Positions 14,821 through 21,841 of a stretch of DNA of 21,841 nucleotides are shown here, in pieces. The notes under the pieces were generated by a model that saw only the letters and a list, made by a program, of their open reading frames with translations, searched no databases and was not told the origin of the DNA. The position numbers and the translations under genes were made by a program. Every line of letters starts with the position of its first letter. Within the stretch, counting starts at the first letter, position 1. The DNA comes from an uncultured Bacteroidales bacterium (GTDB taxonomy: Bacteria > Bacteroidota > Bacteroidia > Bacteroidales > UBA932), in the NCBI GenBank assembly GCA_900546395.1, contig URDD01000045.1:1-21841 (forward strand), given 5' to 3'.

Positions 14821-15891
14821 ATGAAATTGTTTTTGTCATTGGCGCAAGTTTTTGTATCAGCAACGCTTTTTGCGCAGATTCCTGGAGAGGACACATTTAT
14901 ACATAATGAGTCTGCAGCTGGTGCCCTTCAGGAAATTCTTATCCCCAATCCTGACGGCTATCTGACTCTCAAGGGAGATTTCCACATCCATACCGTATTC
15001 TCCGACGGAGATGTGTGGCCGTCTTTCCGTGTAGAAGAAGCCCGTAGGACAGGTCTGGACATAATAGCAATAACAGACCATATCGAGTATCGCCCCAATG
15101 CCGGTCTGTTCTGTGACAAAGTTGACCATAACACATCCTATGAAATTGCAAGAAAGAGTGCCGGAAAAGACATTATAGTAGTGCCGGGTACTGAAATTAC
15201 CAGAAGCAAGCCTTTCGGTCACATGAATGCACTTTTTATAAGTGATGCCAACAAGGCCGATACAGAAAATGAACTGGATGCACTTGACGCTATGTTGGAA
15301 CAAGGAGCATATATCCTGTGGAATCATCCTGGCTGGCCTGATGATATTTCTACTATGTATCCAGTGCATAAGAAACTTATATCACAGGGAAAAATTCATG
15401 GTGTTGAAGTATGGAATGACCTGGAGTCCTATCCGGTTTCCTATGACTGGATACAAAAATACGGACTTCACCCGTTTGCAAACTCAGACATTCACAATGC
15501 GATTGGTTTCAAGTATTCGGGAATTCGTCCAATGACATTGGTATTTGCAAAAGAGAAGTCTTTGGCAAGTGTCAGGGAAGCGATGTTTGCAGGGCGCATG
15601 CTGGCATTCTTTAATAATTACCTTATGGGAAAAGAGGATAATATGGCTCCACTCGTATCAGAGTGTCTTAATTTTGAAAAACTGGAAGATAAGGGAGATT
15701 ATATAAGATATAGAATTAATAATATATCTGACATTAAGTTTACACTGCAGTTAGGTTCTACAGTTCACCATGTGATAGTGGATCCACGCAGTTCTGTCAA
15801 TGTGGAAATAAGCAGGGATCAGGATATCACATTCATTAACTGTATTTTAGGAAAAGGAAAGTATTATTCTATATCTGAATCGGACTTTTAG
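14821..15891 (+). CDS. secreted PHP-domain metal-dependent phosphoesterase
   Basis: This 356-residue protein has a Sec signal peptide (MKLFLSLAQVFVSATLFAQ, cleavage near residue 18-19) and then a PHP (polymerase and histidinol phosphatase) fold, a TIM-like barrel that hydrolyses phosphoesters with two or three metal ions. Metal ligands are visible in order: His55 and His57 with Asp62 (FHIHTVFSDG), Asp86 and His87 (ITDHIEY), Glu125 (GTEITR), His134 (GHMNA), His169 (WNHPGW), and Asp223 and His225 (NSDIHN). About 100 C-terminal residues form an extra, probably beta-rich domain. Periplasmic PHP proteins of this kind are common in Bacteroidota, and some relatives are phosphodiesterases. The substrate here is unknown. 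It has its own promoter and precedes rhaA by 179 nt, so a link to rhamnose use is only positional. Confidence 0.85.
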   Translation: MKLFLSLAQVFVSATLFAQIPGEDTFIHNESAAGALQEILIPNPDGYLTLKGDFHIHTVFSDGDVWPSFRVEEARRTGLDIIAITDHIEYRPNAGLFCDKVDHNTSYEIARKSAGKDIIVVPGTEITRSKPFGHMNALFISDANKADTENELDALDAMLEQGAYILWNHPGWPDDISTMYPVHKKLISQGKIHGVEVWNDLESYPVSYDWIQKYGLHPFANSDIHNAIGFKYSGIRPMTLVFAKEKSLASVREAMFAGRMLAFFNNYLMGKEDNMAPLVSECLNFEKLEDKGDYIRYRINNISDIKFTLQLGSTVHHVIVDPRSSVNVEISRDQDITFINCILGKGKYYSISESDF

Positions 15892-15928
15892 CATAAAAAT
15901 TAAACAGTTTCTAAACATTAACCTATGA

Positions 15929-15959
15929 AATGACAGGGCTAAGCTTTGCCGGAGTCATT
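15929..15959 (+). terminator. weak dyad after the PHP gene
   Basis: AATGAC (15929-15934) pairs with GTCATT (15954-15959) and an inner GGGC / GCC can extend it. No T run follows, so termination is uncertain. The remainder of 15892-16070 shows no TAnnTTTG element and no ORF, so the rhaA promoter is not identified. Confidence 0.25.
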
Positions 15960-16070
15960 CTATACTGACTAAGAATAATACGGTTCCGGCTTCGCTTATC
16001 CTATTCGGCGCATTTAATTTAAAACGGAATAATCTGTCTGATAGGAAAACAAACTATAAACAAGACAAAA

Positions 16071-17327
16071 ATGAAAGAGACATTGGTGCATAAGGCATAT
16101 GAGATTGCCAGAGAGCGTTATGCGGAACTTGGAGTAGATACTGAGAAAGAACTTGAAAATCTTCAGAATTTTCATTTGAGCATACATTGCTGGCAAGCAG
16201 ATGACGTAAAAGGGTTTGAAAATCTTTCCGGTTCATTGGGAGGAGGAATTGCAGTTACAGGCAACTATCCGGGAGCGGCAAGGAATATAGATGAACTGCG
16301 TGCGGATATTTTAAAGGCTATGAGCATAATACCTGGAAGGCACAGACTTAACTTGCATGAGATTTATGGAGATTTTCAAGGTAAATATGTTGACAGAAAC
16401 GAGGTTACAGCAGAATATTTCCGCAGCTGGATAGAGTGGGGTAAAGACAATGGAATCAAACTTGATTTCAATTCCACTTCTTTCGGTCATCCGAAAAGTG
16501 GAAATCTTTCTCTCTCAAGCCCGGACAAAAGTATCCGCAGATTCTGGATTGAACACTCAAAGCGTTGCAGAGATATAGCTGATGAAATGGGAAAAGCCCA
16601 GAATGATCCGTGCATAATGAATACATGGATTCATGACGGCTGCAAGGATGTTTCTGTTAACCATATGTTATACAGAGAAATACTGAAAGAGTCACTGGAT
16701 GAAATATTTTCAGATAAAAAAGCGGCCATGAAAGACTGTATTGAGGGGAAAGTATTCGGCATGGGGCTTGAAAGTTTTACAGTAGGGTCTCATGATTTTT
16801 ATACCGCCTATGCATCAAAAAACAATATGATGCTTACTATCGATACCGGTCACTACCATCCTGCTGAGGCTCCGGGAGATAAAGTTTCTGCTCTTCTTCA
16901 ATTTCTTCCCGAACTTATGCTTCACGTTTCCCGTCCTGTACGTTGGGATTCAGATCATGTTACTATAATGGATGATTCTACTCAGGAACTGTTTTCTGAA
17001 ATTGTACGGGCAGGAGCTTTGGACAGGGTTCATTATGGTCTTGACTATTTTGATGGTTCAATAAACAGAATAGGAGCATACGCAATAGGTTCCAGAGCTG
17101 CTCAAAAATGTATGCTTAAGGCACTTCTTGAACCGCGTCTTCTTATAAGAGAATACGAACTCGCCGGCAATACATTTGAAGTCCTTCAATACGTAGAAGA
17201 GAGCAAGTCTATGCCATGGAATGCAGTTTATGATGAATTCTGCGTGAGGAACAATGTTCCTGTCGGAAATGACCTGGTAGCAGTAGTTAAGGATTATGAA
17301 AAGTCTGTTCTTGCAAACAGACTTTAG
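16071..17327 (+). CDS. rhaA: L-rhamnose isomerase
   Basis: This 418-residue cytoplasmic enzyme converts L-rhamnose to L-rhamnulose, the first step after uptake. It matches E. coli rhamnose isomerase throughout, with HCWQADDVKGFE near the N-terminus and NLHEIYGDF. All metal-binding residues are present with the same spacing as the E. coli set: Glu234 (GLESFTVGS), Asp258 (LTIDTGHYHP), His285 (LMLHVSRPVRWDSDH), Asp293, Asp295 and Asp325 (HYGLDYFD). Length is normal (about 415-420). The start is the first Met of the frame and fits the family. rhaT follows after 20 nt, forming an isomerase-transporter operon. The upstream region lacks a recognisable vegetative promoter, which fits dependence on an activator such as the AraC protein encoded downstream. 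Confidence 0.96.
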   Translation: MKETLVHKAYEIARERYAELGVDTEKELENLQNFHLSIHCWQADDVKGFENLSGSLGGGIAVTGNYPGAARNIDELRADILKAMSIIPGRHRLNLHEIYGDFQGKYVDRNEVTAEYFRSWIEWGKDNGIKLDFNSTSFGHPKSGNLSLSSPDKSIRRFWIEHSKRCRDIADEMGKAQNDPCIMNTWIHDGCKDVSVNHMLYREILKESLDEIFSDKKAAMKDCIEGKVFGMGLESFTVGSHDFYTAYASKNNMMLTIDTGHYHPAEAPGDKVSALLQFLPELMLHVSRPVRWDSDHVTIMDDSTQELFSEIVRAGALDRVHYGLDYFDGSINRIGAYAIGSRAAQKCMLKALLEPRLLIREYELAGNTFEVLQYVEESKSMPWNAVYDEFCVRNNVPVGNDLVAVVKDYEKSVLANRL

Positions 17328-17347
17328 TATTTGTAAATTTATTTCAG

Positions 17348-18394
17348 ATGGAAGTTATTATAGGTCTGTCAATCATAGCAGCAGGGGCATTTTGCCAGTC
17401 CAGCTGCTATGTTCCGATAAATAGAATCAAAAAGTGGAGTTGGGAATCATACTGGTTGGTCCAGGGTGTATTTGCATGGCTTCTTTTCCCTCTACTCGGA
17501 GCTACACTTGCTGTGCCGGAAGGCTATAGCTTGGTTGAAGTCTATACCAGGAATCCATATGAATCTGTCCTTACTATGCTTTTCGGGGTTCTTTGGGGAA
17601 TTGGCGGCCTTACTTTCGGTCTGTCAATGCGCTATCTGGGAGTAGCTTTGGGGCAGTCAATATCTTTGGGAACTTGTGCCGGGCTTGGAACAATCATGGG
17701 GCCGGTTCTTATTAATATTTTTTTCCCAGAGCAGAATGCCTTGGAATCACTTACATTTTCAGTTTTATCTGGAGTGTGTGTGACATTTGCCGGTATTGCT
17801 GTTATAGGAGCGGCTGGAAGGATGAAGTCATCTGAGATTTCAGAATCCGGTAAAAATGATTCAGTTAAGGATTTTAATTTTTCAAAAGGGCTTTTTATTG
17901 CACTTCTGGCCGGGTTTATGAGCGGATGTTTCAATGTCGGGCTGGAGTTCGGCAAAGATTTGAATTTCGGTGAACTTACGAGACCTATGTTCAGGACATT
18001 GCCGGCTACACTGTTAGTTACTGCTGGAGGATTTATTACAAATTTCCTTTACTGTCTGAATCAAAACAGACTGAATAATACATTTTCAGACTATAAGGAA
18101 TCACGCCTGTGGCTCTCGAATATTTTCTTCTGCGCCCTGGCTGGTCTTCTTTGGTACAGCCAGTTCTTTGGTCTTAGTCTGGGACGGAGTTTTTTTGAGT
18201 CTGGAAGTTCAATGGATACTTTAGCCTTCTGTATTCTTATGGCTCTGAATGTAATTTTCTCAAATCTGTGGGGCGTTGTTTTGAAAGAATGGAGAGGCTG
18301 CTCGAAAAAGACAGTCATTGTACTGATTGCAGGAATTGCAATACTGATATTCAGTTCCTTCCTTCCTGAACTAATGTCCGCCTTCCTCGATTAG
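17348..18394 (+). CDS. rhaT: L-rhamnose/proton symporter
   Basis: This 348-residue inner-membrane protein of the RhaT family (drug/metabolite transporter superfamily) imports L-rhamnose with protons. It has about ten hydrophobic segments, beginning at residue 3 and ending near 346. Family landmarks include FCQSSCYVPINRIKKWSWESYW near the first loop, LWGIGGLTFGLSMRYLGVALGQS, and GFMSGCFNVGLEFGK in the second half. A short cytoplasmic linker rich in Ser, Glu and Lys lies in the middle (about 158-176). Length matches E. coli RhaT (344). It is 20 nt after rhaA and presumably co-transcribed. In B. thetaiotaomicron the orthologous transporter is part of a single kinase-isomerase-permease-aldolase-reductase operon, whereas here the genes are split. 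Confidence 0.95.
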   Translation: MEVIIGLSIIAAGAFCQSSCYVPINRIKKWSWESYWLVQGVFAWLLFPLLGATLAVPEGYSLVEVYTRNPYESVLTMLFGVLWGIGGLTFGLSMRYLGVALGQSISLGTCAGLGTIMGPVLINIFFPEQNALESLTFSVLSGVCVTFAGIAVIGAAGRMKSSEISESGKNDSVKDFNFSKGLFIALLAGFMSGCFNVGLEFGKDLNFGELTRPMFRTLPATLLVTAGGFITNFLYCLNQNRLNNTFSDYKESRLWLSNIFFCALAGLLWYSQFFGLSLGRSFFESGSSMDTLAFCILMALNVIFSNLWGVVLKEWRGCSKKTVIVLIAGIAILIFSSFLPELMSAFLD

Positions 18395-18461
18395 GCCTAG
18401 TTCATTATACCAATAGTTAGTTGATATTTACAGAAGTATTGAATAATAAGGTAAGGTGCGT

Positions 18462-19455
18462 ATGAAGTTGTTAAAATATGCCTTGCTGGCTGCTAATTTG
18501 TGCCTGTTCGGTATGAATCATTGGGCAAGTGCAGAGGAGCTGGAAGATATGAAACGTTTTTTGTCTCTCCTCCCGAATCGGCTCGACCATGTGTTTATTG
18601 GTATTTTATGGATGGTAATCTATCCAAAGAAGGTATGACAAAAGATTTGTAATCCATGAAACGAGCCGGGATCGGTTCTGTCGTTATCCTGGAAGTCAAT
18701 GTTGGCATACCTCGTGGGCATGTCGATTTCTTAAGTACTGAATGGAAAGACTGTTTTAAACATGCTGTTGATGAATGTGAACGATTAGGAATTAGTATGA
18801 TTCCTTTAGAGAAACCTTTACCGAAGCCTTCTTATTTCGGTGGGGTGCGTTTACTTCGGAATTAAAGGAGAAATGGCTGGATTATTATGAGGATGTAGCT
18901 GTATTGGCTTTCCCGGCAACAAATGGGAAGGTCTCCATTAAGGATATTGAAGAAAAAGCACTGTATTATCGAGCTCCATATAGTTCTGTTTCTGGTGTGA
19001 AACAATTTATTCCACGGGAAGAACAAAATAAACCGTTGGATCCGGGGGATGCGATTGATGTCAATCAGGTTATAGACTTGACCTCTTCATTGAAAGATGG
19101 TTCTGTTACGTGGAATGTTCCTTCCGGAGAATGGATGATTATGCGTTTTGGCATACGTAACAATGGAGCTGTTACTCGTCCGGCACCACTTCCCGACGTT
19201 GGTTTTGAGTGTGATAAGACAGATACGACAGCCTTGATGGCACATTTGCGTATATTTACAGAATCATTGTTTGATTTGCTGGGAGAGAGACACCTCCTTA
19301 GCTGGAGGCCTTAAGATTCTGCATATGGATAGTTGGGAAATGGGGGCTCAGAATTGGAGTCCGGGATAGACTATGGGACCGTTTGGCGTTCATTGAGACC
19401 GTAATCAGACATGGTGGCCGTATGTGGACCCGCACCGAAGGTGTGGGAGGGATTT
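18462..19455 (+). pseudogene. decayed GH106 alpha-L-rhamnosidase
   Basis: Fragments of a GH106 family rhamnosidase can be followed across all three plus frames. A signal peptide start (MKLLKYALLAANLCLFG, ATG 18462) leads into MKR. A T-run (18557-18562) has lost one base, after which the frame reads FVSPPESARPCVYWYFMDGN. A TAA at 18650-18652 stands where GH106 proteins have Glu (KDL-stop-SMKRAGIG). The frame then reads GIPRGHVDFLSTEW and ERLGISM, followed by an internal deletion and another shift near 18840. Next come EDVAVLAFP (18890s) and NNGAVTRPAPLPDVGFECDK, another shift near 19300, then LHMDSWEMGAQNWSP, TAG at 19367, a large deletion, and GPFGVH-TGA-DRNQTWWPYVDP, where the TGA at 19394 replaces Trp. 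Intact enzymes are about 1000 residues; barely a third remains. It lies between rhaT and the rhamnose regulator, so it once supplied rhamnose. Confidence 0.85.
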
Positions 19456-19495
19456 AGTTTTCCTACTGTCATCCAAATCAGATAATTGTACTTAT

Positions 19496-19545
19496 AAAAA
19501 AAGAGGTGACCTCAAAGTCTTATGACTTTTGGGTTTCCCTCTCTT
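19496..19545 (-). terminator. intrinsic terminator of the AraC regulator gene
   Basis: On the minus strand a long imperfect stem (AAGAG... / CTCTT outer arms, ACC/GGT middle, perfect AAAGTC / GACTTT inner arms around an ATAA loop) ends in a run of seven T residues (19502-19496). It starts within the stop codon of the regulator. It also insulates the regulator from the pseudogene on the other strand. Confidence 0.75.
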
Positions 19546-20416
19546 ATAAATCCCTGAAGGCACTGGGTGTGAAACCTGTCTTTTTCCTGAATAACTTCGT
19601 AAAGTATTCGGATGTTTCAAAGTGGAGAATATAGGATATTTCCTTGATTGGGACAGACGTACTTTTGAGTAAGTCTTTGGCCCGCTGTATTTTTATATTC
19701 AGGTAATACTGGGATGGGGATATTCCTGTATATTGCTTGAAGATATGGCGGAAGTTTGAATAGCTTACATTTAAATATTCTGCGACCTCAGGCATTTCAA
19801 GATTTGACTCTACATTGTTTTGCATAAACACTCTTGCCTTATCAACCATATTCTGGGCAGAAGTATTTTTCAGACGTTTGTTGCTGTCTATGGTTATTAT
19901 TAATCCCAGCAGGTAATTTACAATTCCTGCAAGAAGCTGTTGGAAATGCTTGTCTTGCTTTTTCGCGACTAGCAGAGCTTGCGCGTATAGACCGCAAACA
20001 GTTTCATTATATCCTATCCTGTATATAGGATTCTCTTTTGTAAAGAACCTGGCCTTTGTCTTTCCGTCAATATCGCCTCCGCGAAATCCAATCCAATATT
20101 CTTTCCATCCTTTATCTATGTCTGGTTCATATGTGTGCCATTCCCCGGGGAATAATAGAAAAGCATCCCCTCCTTTTAAATTAAGCCTTCCTGCAGCTGC
20201 AGTAGTAAGATAGCCTTCGCCTTCTAGAATATAAATCAACTGGTATTCGTTTATAATTCTTCCTTTTTTCGGATTGAAAACGTATTCACTGGGATGAAGA
20301 GTCTTTGGCGGGTATTCAACTCCAGGGAGAATATCCTGATAGCCGATTGAACAAATTGTCATTCCCCACAGTTCATCTTTCGGGTTCTGTGTTATATATT
20401 GGACGGGAGGTTGCAT
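19544..20416 (-). CDS. AraC-family regulator, probable rhamnose activator (RhaR-like)
   Basis: This 290-residue protein has an N-terminal cupin-type sensor domain (about 40-115; YQLIYILEGEGYL, GDAFLLFPGEWHTY) and a C-terminal AraC DNA-binding domain. The latter has two helix-turn-helix units, about 208-228 (MPEVAEYLNVSYSNFRHIFK) and 257-278 (IKEISYILHFETSEYFTKLFRK), followed by the family end GFTPSAFR. Its position between rhaAT and divergent rhaB parallels BT3768, the AraC-type rhamnose activator of B. thetaiotaomicron, so it most likely senses rhamnose or rhamnulose and activates both units. Its start codon is 121 nt from the rhaB ATG at 20538. No clear promoter is seen on its own strand: the nearest CAAA block at about 20440 is off the -7 consensus by one base. 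Confidence 0.88.
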   Translation of the reverse strand: MQPPVQYITQNPKDELWGMTICSIGYQDILPGVEYPPKTLHPSEYVFNPKKGRIINEYQLIYILEGEGYLTTAAAGRLNLKGGDAFLLFPGEWHTYEPDIDKGWKEYWIGFRGGDIDGKTKARFFTKENPIYRIGYNETVCGLYAQALLVAKKQDKHFQQLLAGIVNYLLGLIITIDSNKRLKNTSAQNMVDKARVFMQNNVESNLEMPEVAEYLNVSYSNFRHIFKQYTGISPSQYYLNIKIQRAKDLLKSTSVPIKEISYILHFETSEYFTKLFRKKTGFTPSAFRDL

Positions 20417-20498
20417 ATCTTTTGCTATTTAAGTGCAAGATAAGCAAAAAATACTAGACTTAAGACAATTTATGCAGGCTCTGTTTATTAAATATTGC

Positions 20499-20506
20499 TA
20501 TTTTTG
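20499..20506 (+). promoter_or_regulatory. rhaB -7 element without a -33 partner
   Basis: TATTTTTG matches TAnnTTTG exactly, but the expected -33 position (about 20475-20479) reads GCAGG rather than TTTG. That is the pattern expected for an activator-dependent promoter. The start site near 20513 leaves about 25 nt before the ATG at 20538. Confidence 0.5.
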
Positions 20507-20537
20507 TATGATATAGTTAATGACACGTAAGACCGAT

Positions 20538-21841
20538 ATGGAAACCACCTATTATTTTTCTGTGGACCTGGGTGCCACAAGCGGAAGGACTGTTCTTTCT
20601 TCCTTTGACGGGGAAAGGATTGTAATGAAAGAGCTGACACGCTTCAAAAATCCCATTATTCCTCTTGGAGGGCATATGTATTGGGATCTGCCTGCATTGT
20701 ATTATGAGGTACTTCTTGGATTGAGAAAAGTTTCAGAAGAGAAAGTCCTGTTGAAATCAATCGGTATAGATACTTGGGGATGCGACTTTGCATGCTTCGG
20801 CATAGACGGACAGCTCTTAGGCCTTCCATATTCATATAGGGATTCTCATACAGAAGGTGCTCAGAGAGAATTCTTTGAAAAAATGCCTCCGGAAGAACTT
20901 TATGATAAAACAGGAATACAGATAATGGATTTCAATTCTGTATTTCAACTCGATACTCTTATCAGGAATAATGCTTCTTGTCTTAAAAATGCATATAAGA
21001 TTCTTTTTATGCCGGATGCACTTATTTACATGCTTACCGGAGAGGCTGTCTGCGAGTATACCATTGCTTCTACATCACAGATGCTTAATCATTCTACTGG
21101 TGATTTGGATGAGTCGATTCTGAAAGTTCTTGGACTTGAAAGAGAGCAATTCGGAAAAATGGTAAAACCTGGAACTGTTGTCGGCAAACTTACAAGTCAG
21201 GTACGTGAATTTACAGGCCTTGGTGATGTGGAAGTCGTTGCTGTCGCAGGGCATGACACAGGTTCTGCAGTAGCTGCAATTCCCTCATCTGATGATAATT
21301 ATGCTTTTCTTAGCTGTGGGACATGGTCGCTTTTGGGAATAGAACTGAAAAAGCCTGTAATCACCCGGGAAAGTTTTGATGCTAATTTTACAAATGAAGG
21401 CGGAGTAGAAGGAACAGTAAGATTTCTGAAAAACATATGTGGGCTTTGGATATTTGAACAGAGCAGAAAAGAATTCAAGGATAAGGAATATTCAGTGGGT
21501 GAATTGATTTCCTTGTGCCGTAAAGAAAAGATCAGCAGCCTCATAGATCCGGATGATCCTTGTTTTAGCTATCCATTGTCTATGACGGCAGCGATAGATG
21601 CTTATTGTAAAAAGACAGGGCAAACCGTGCCGGCTGCTCCAGGAGAATATTGCCGGGTAATATTCAGAAGTCTCGCATTGAGATACAGGCAGGTAGTAGA
21701 GAGCCTGCGCTTTTTTTCTCCGGGAAAAATCAGCCGCCTGCAAGTGATAGGAGGCGGCAGTCAGAATGAATACCTGATGCAGTGCGCATCCGATGCCCTG
21801 AATATGCCTGTAATATGCGGACCTGTAGAAGGAACTGCCTT
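20538..21841 (+). CDS. rhaB: rhamnulokinase, 3' end beyond the window
   Basis: The frame is open from the ATG at 20538 to the window edge, 434 residues of the usual 470-490. It is a FGGY-family sugar kinase that phosphorylates L-rhamnulose at C1. The N-terminal phosphate-binding loop is VDLGATSGRT (9-18). RhaB-specific stretches follow: GGHMYWDLPALY, SIGIDTWGCDF, TGIQIMDFNSVFQLDTL, FMPDALIYMLTGE and YTIASTSQ. The catalytic base is Asp240 in VAGHDTGSAVAA. The second domain shows SCGTWSLLG, NFTNEGGVEGT and the adenosine-binding VIGGGSQNEYLMQ. An in-frame ATG at 20520 exists, but it would leave a leader of only about 7 nt from the predicted start site and adds residues not found in relatives, so I prefer 20538. 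It is transcribed divergently from the AraC regulator. Confidence 0.94.
   Translation, partial: METTYYFSVDLGATSGRTVLSSFDGERIVMKELTRFKNPIIPLGGHMYWDLPALYYEVLLGLRKVSEEKVLLKSIGIDTWGCDFACFGIDGQLLGLPYSYRDSHTEGAQREFFEKMPPEELYDKTGIQIMDFNSVFQLDTLIRNNASCLKNAYKILFMPDALIYMLTGEAVCEYTIASTSQMLNHSTGDLDESILKVLGLEREQFGKMVKPGTVVGKLTSQVREFTGLGDVEVVAVAGHDTGSAVAAIPSSDDNYAFLSCGTWSLLGIELKKPVITRESFDANFTNEGGVEGTVRFLKNICGLWIFEQSRKEFKDKEYSVGELISLCRKEKISSLIDPDDPCFSYPLSMTAAIDAYCKKTGQTVPAAPGEYCRVIFRSLALRYRQVVESLRFFSPGKISRLQVIGGGSQNEYLMQCASDALNMPVICGPVEGTA

Noticed and set aside
15242..15535. 97-codon plus-strand frame inside the PHP gene
   Set aside because: It is an alternate frame of a gene with all catalytic motifs in the main frame, and it has no recognisable features.
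15892..16070. Possible small RNA or tRNA in the PHP-rhaA gap
   Set aside because: Only a weak 6-bp dyad is visible; no cloverleaf, promoter or T-run terminator supports an RNA gene.
18456..19314. Three separate small hypothetical proteins between rhaT and the AraC gene
   Set aside because: Read in the right frames they are consecutive pieces of one GH106 rhamnosidase with frameshifts and stops, so they are listed as one pseudogene.
20520..20537. Upstream ATG of rhaB
   Set aside because: It would follow the predicted start site by only about 7 nt and adds six residues not present in related kinases.

Overview
The window looks like a chromosomal segment of a gut-type Bacteroidota (order Bacteroidales). 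Intergenic regions carry the Bacteroidota vegetative promoter pattern (TTTG, about 19-20 nt, TAnnTTTG), Shine-Dalgarno sequences are not evident, and several proteins are typical of that group: S46 dipeptidyl-peptidase, GH43 and GH106 glycosidases, short-lipobox lipoproteins, and a BT3768-type AraC rhamnose regulator. I do not assign a genus. I see no tRNA, rRNA, CRISPR array, insertion sequence or attachment site.

Layout. (1) 1-193: start of an ABM-domain monooxygenase gene on the minus strand, diverging from the pyrimidine/arginine operon. (2) 327-8008, plus strand: a canonical promoter, a leader of about 200 nt containing a short ORF that runs through an intrinsic terminator, then carA, carB, a Gdx/SugE-type SMR exporter, an exported MlrC-like M81 lipoprotein and fucO (lactaldehyde reductase). 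The gaps are short enough that part or all of this may be co-transcribed. (3) 8116-11614, minus strand: a GH43 lipoprotein glycosidase and a secreted S46 peptidase whose specificity position is Arg, indicating the DPP11 (Asp/Glu-specific) type. (4) 11761-14571, minus strand: a four-gene ABC exporter operon (ATPase, two paralogous membrane proteins, YtrA-type GntR repressor last), with a promoter and a probable repressor operator at its start. (5) 14821-21841: a secreted PHP phosphoesterase, then a rhamnose block of rhaA, rhaT, a heavily decayed GH106 alpha-L-rhamnosidase pseudogene, a divergent AraC regulator and rhaB (cut by the window end).

How the genes work together. CarAB makes carbamoyl phosphate for pyrimidines and arginine, and the leader layout suggests UTP-sensitive attenuation like that of enterobacterial pyrBI. 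RhaT imports rhamnose, RhaA isomerises it to rhamnulose and RhaB phosphorylates it. The aldolase is not in the window. Its product lactaldehyde would be reduced by FucO, encoded about 8 kb away. The dead rhamnosidase next to live uptake and catabolism genes suggests the strain now relies on free rhamnose or on another enzyme to release it. The most notable non-coding signals are the carAB leader (327-561) and the GntR operator (14575-14594).
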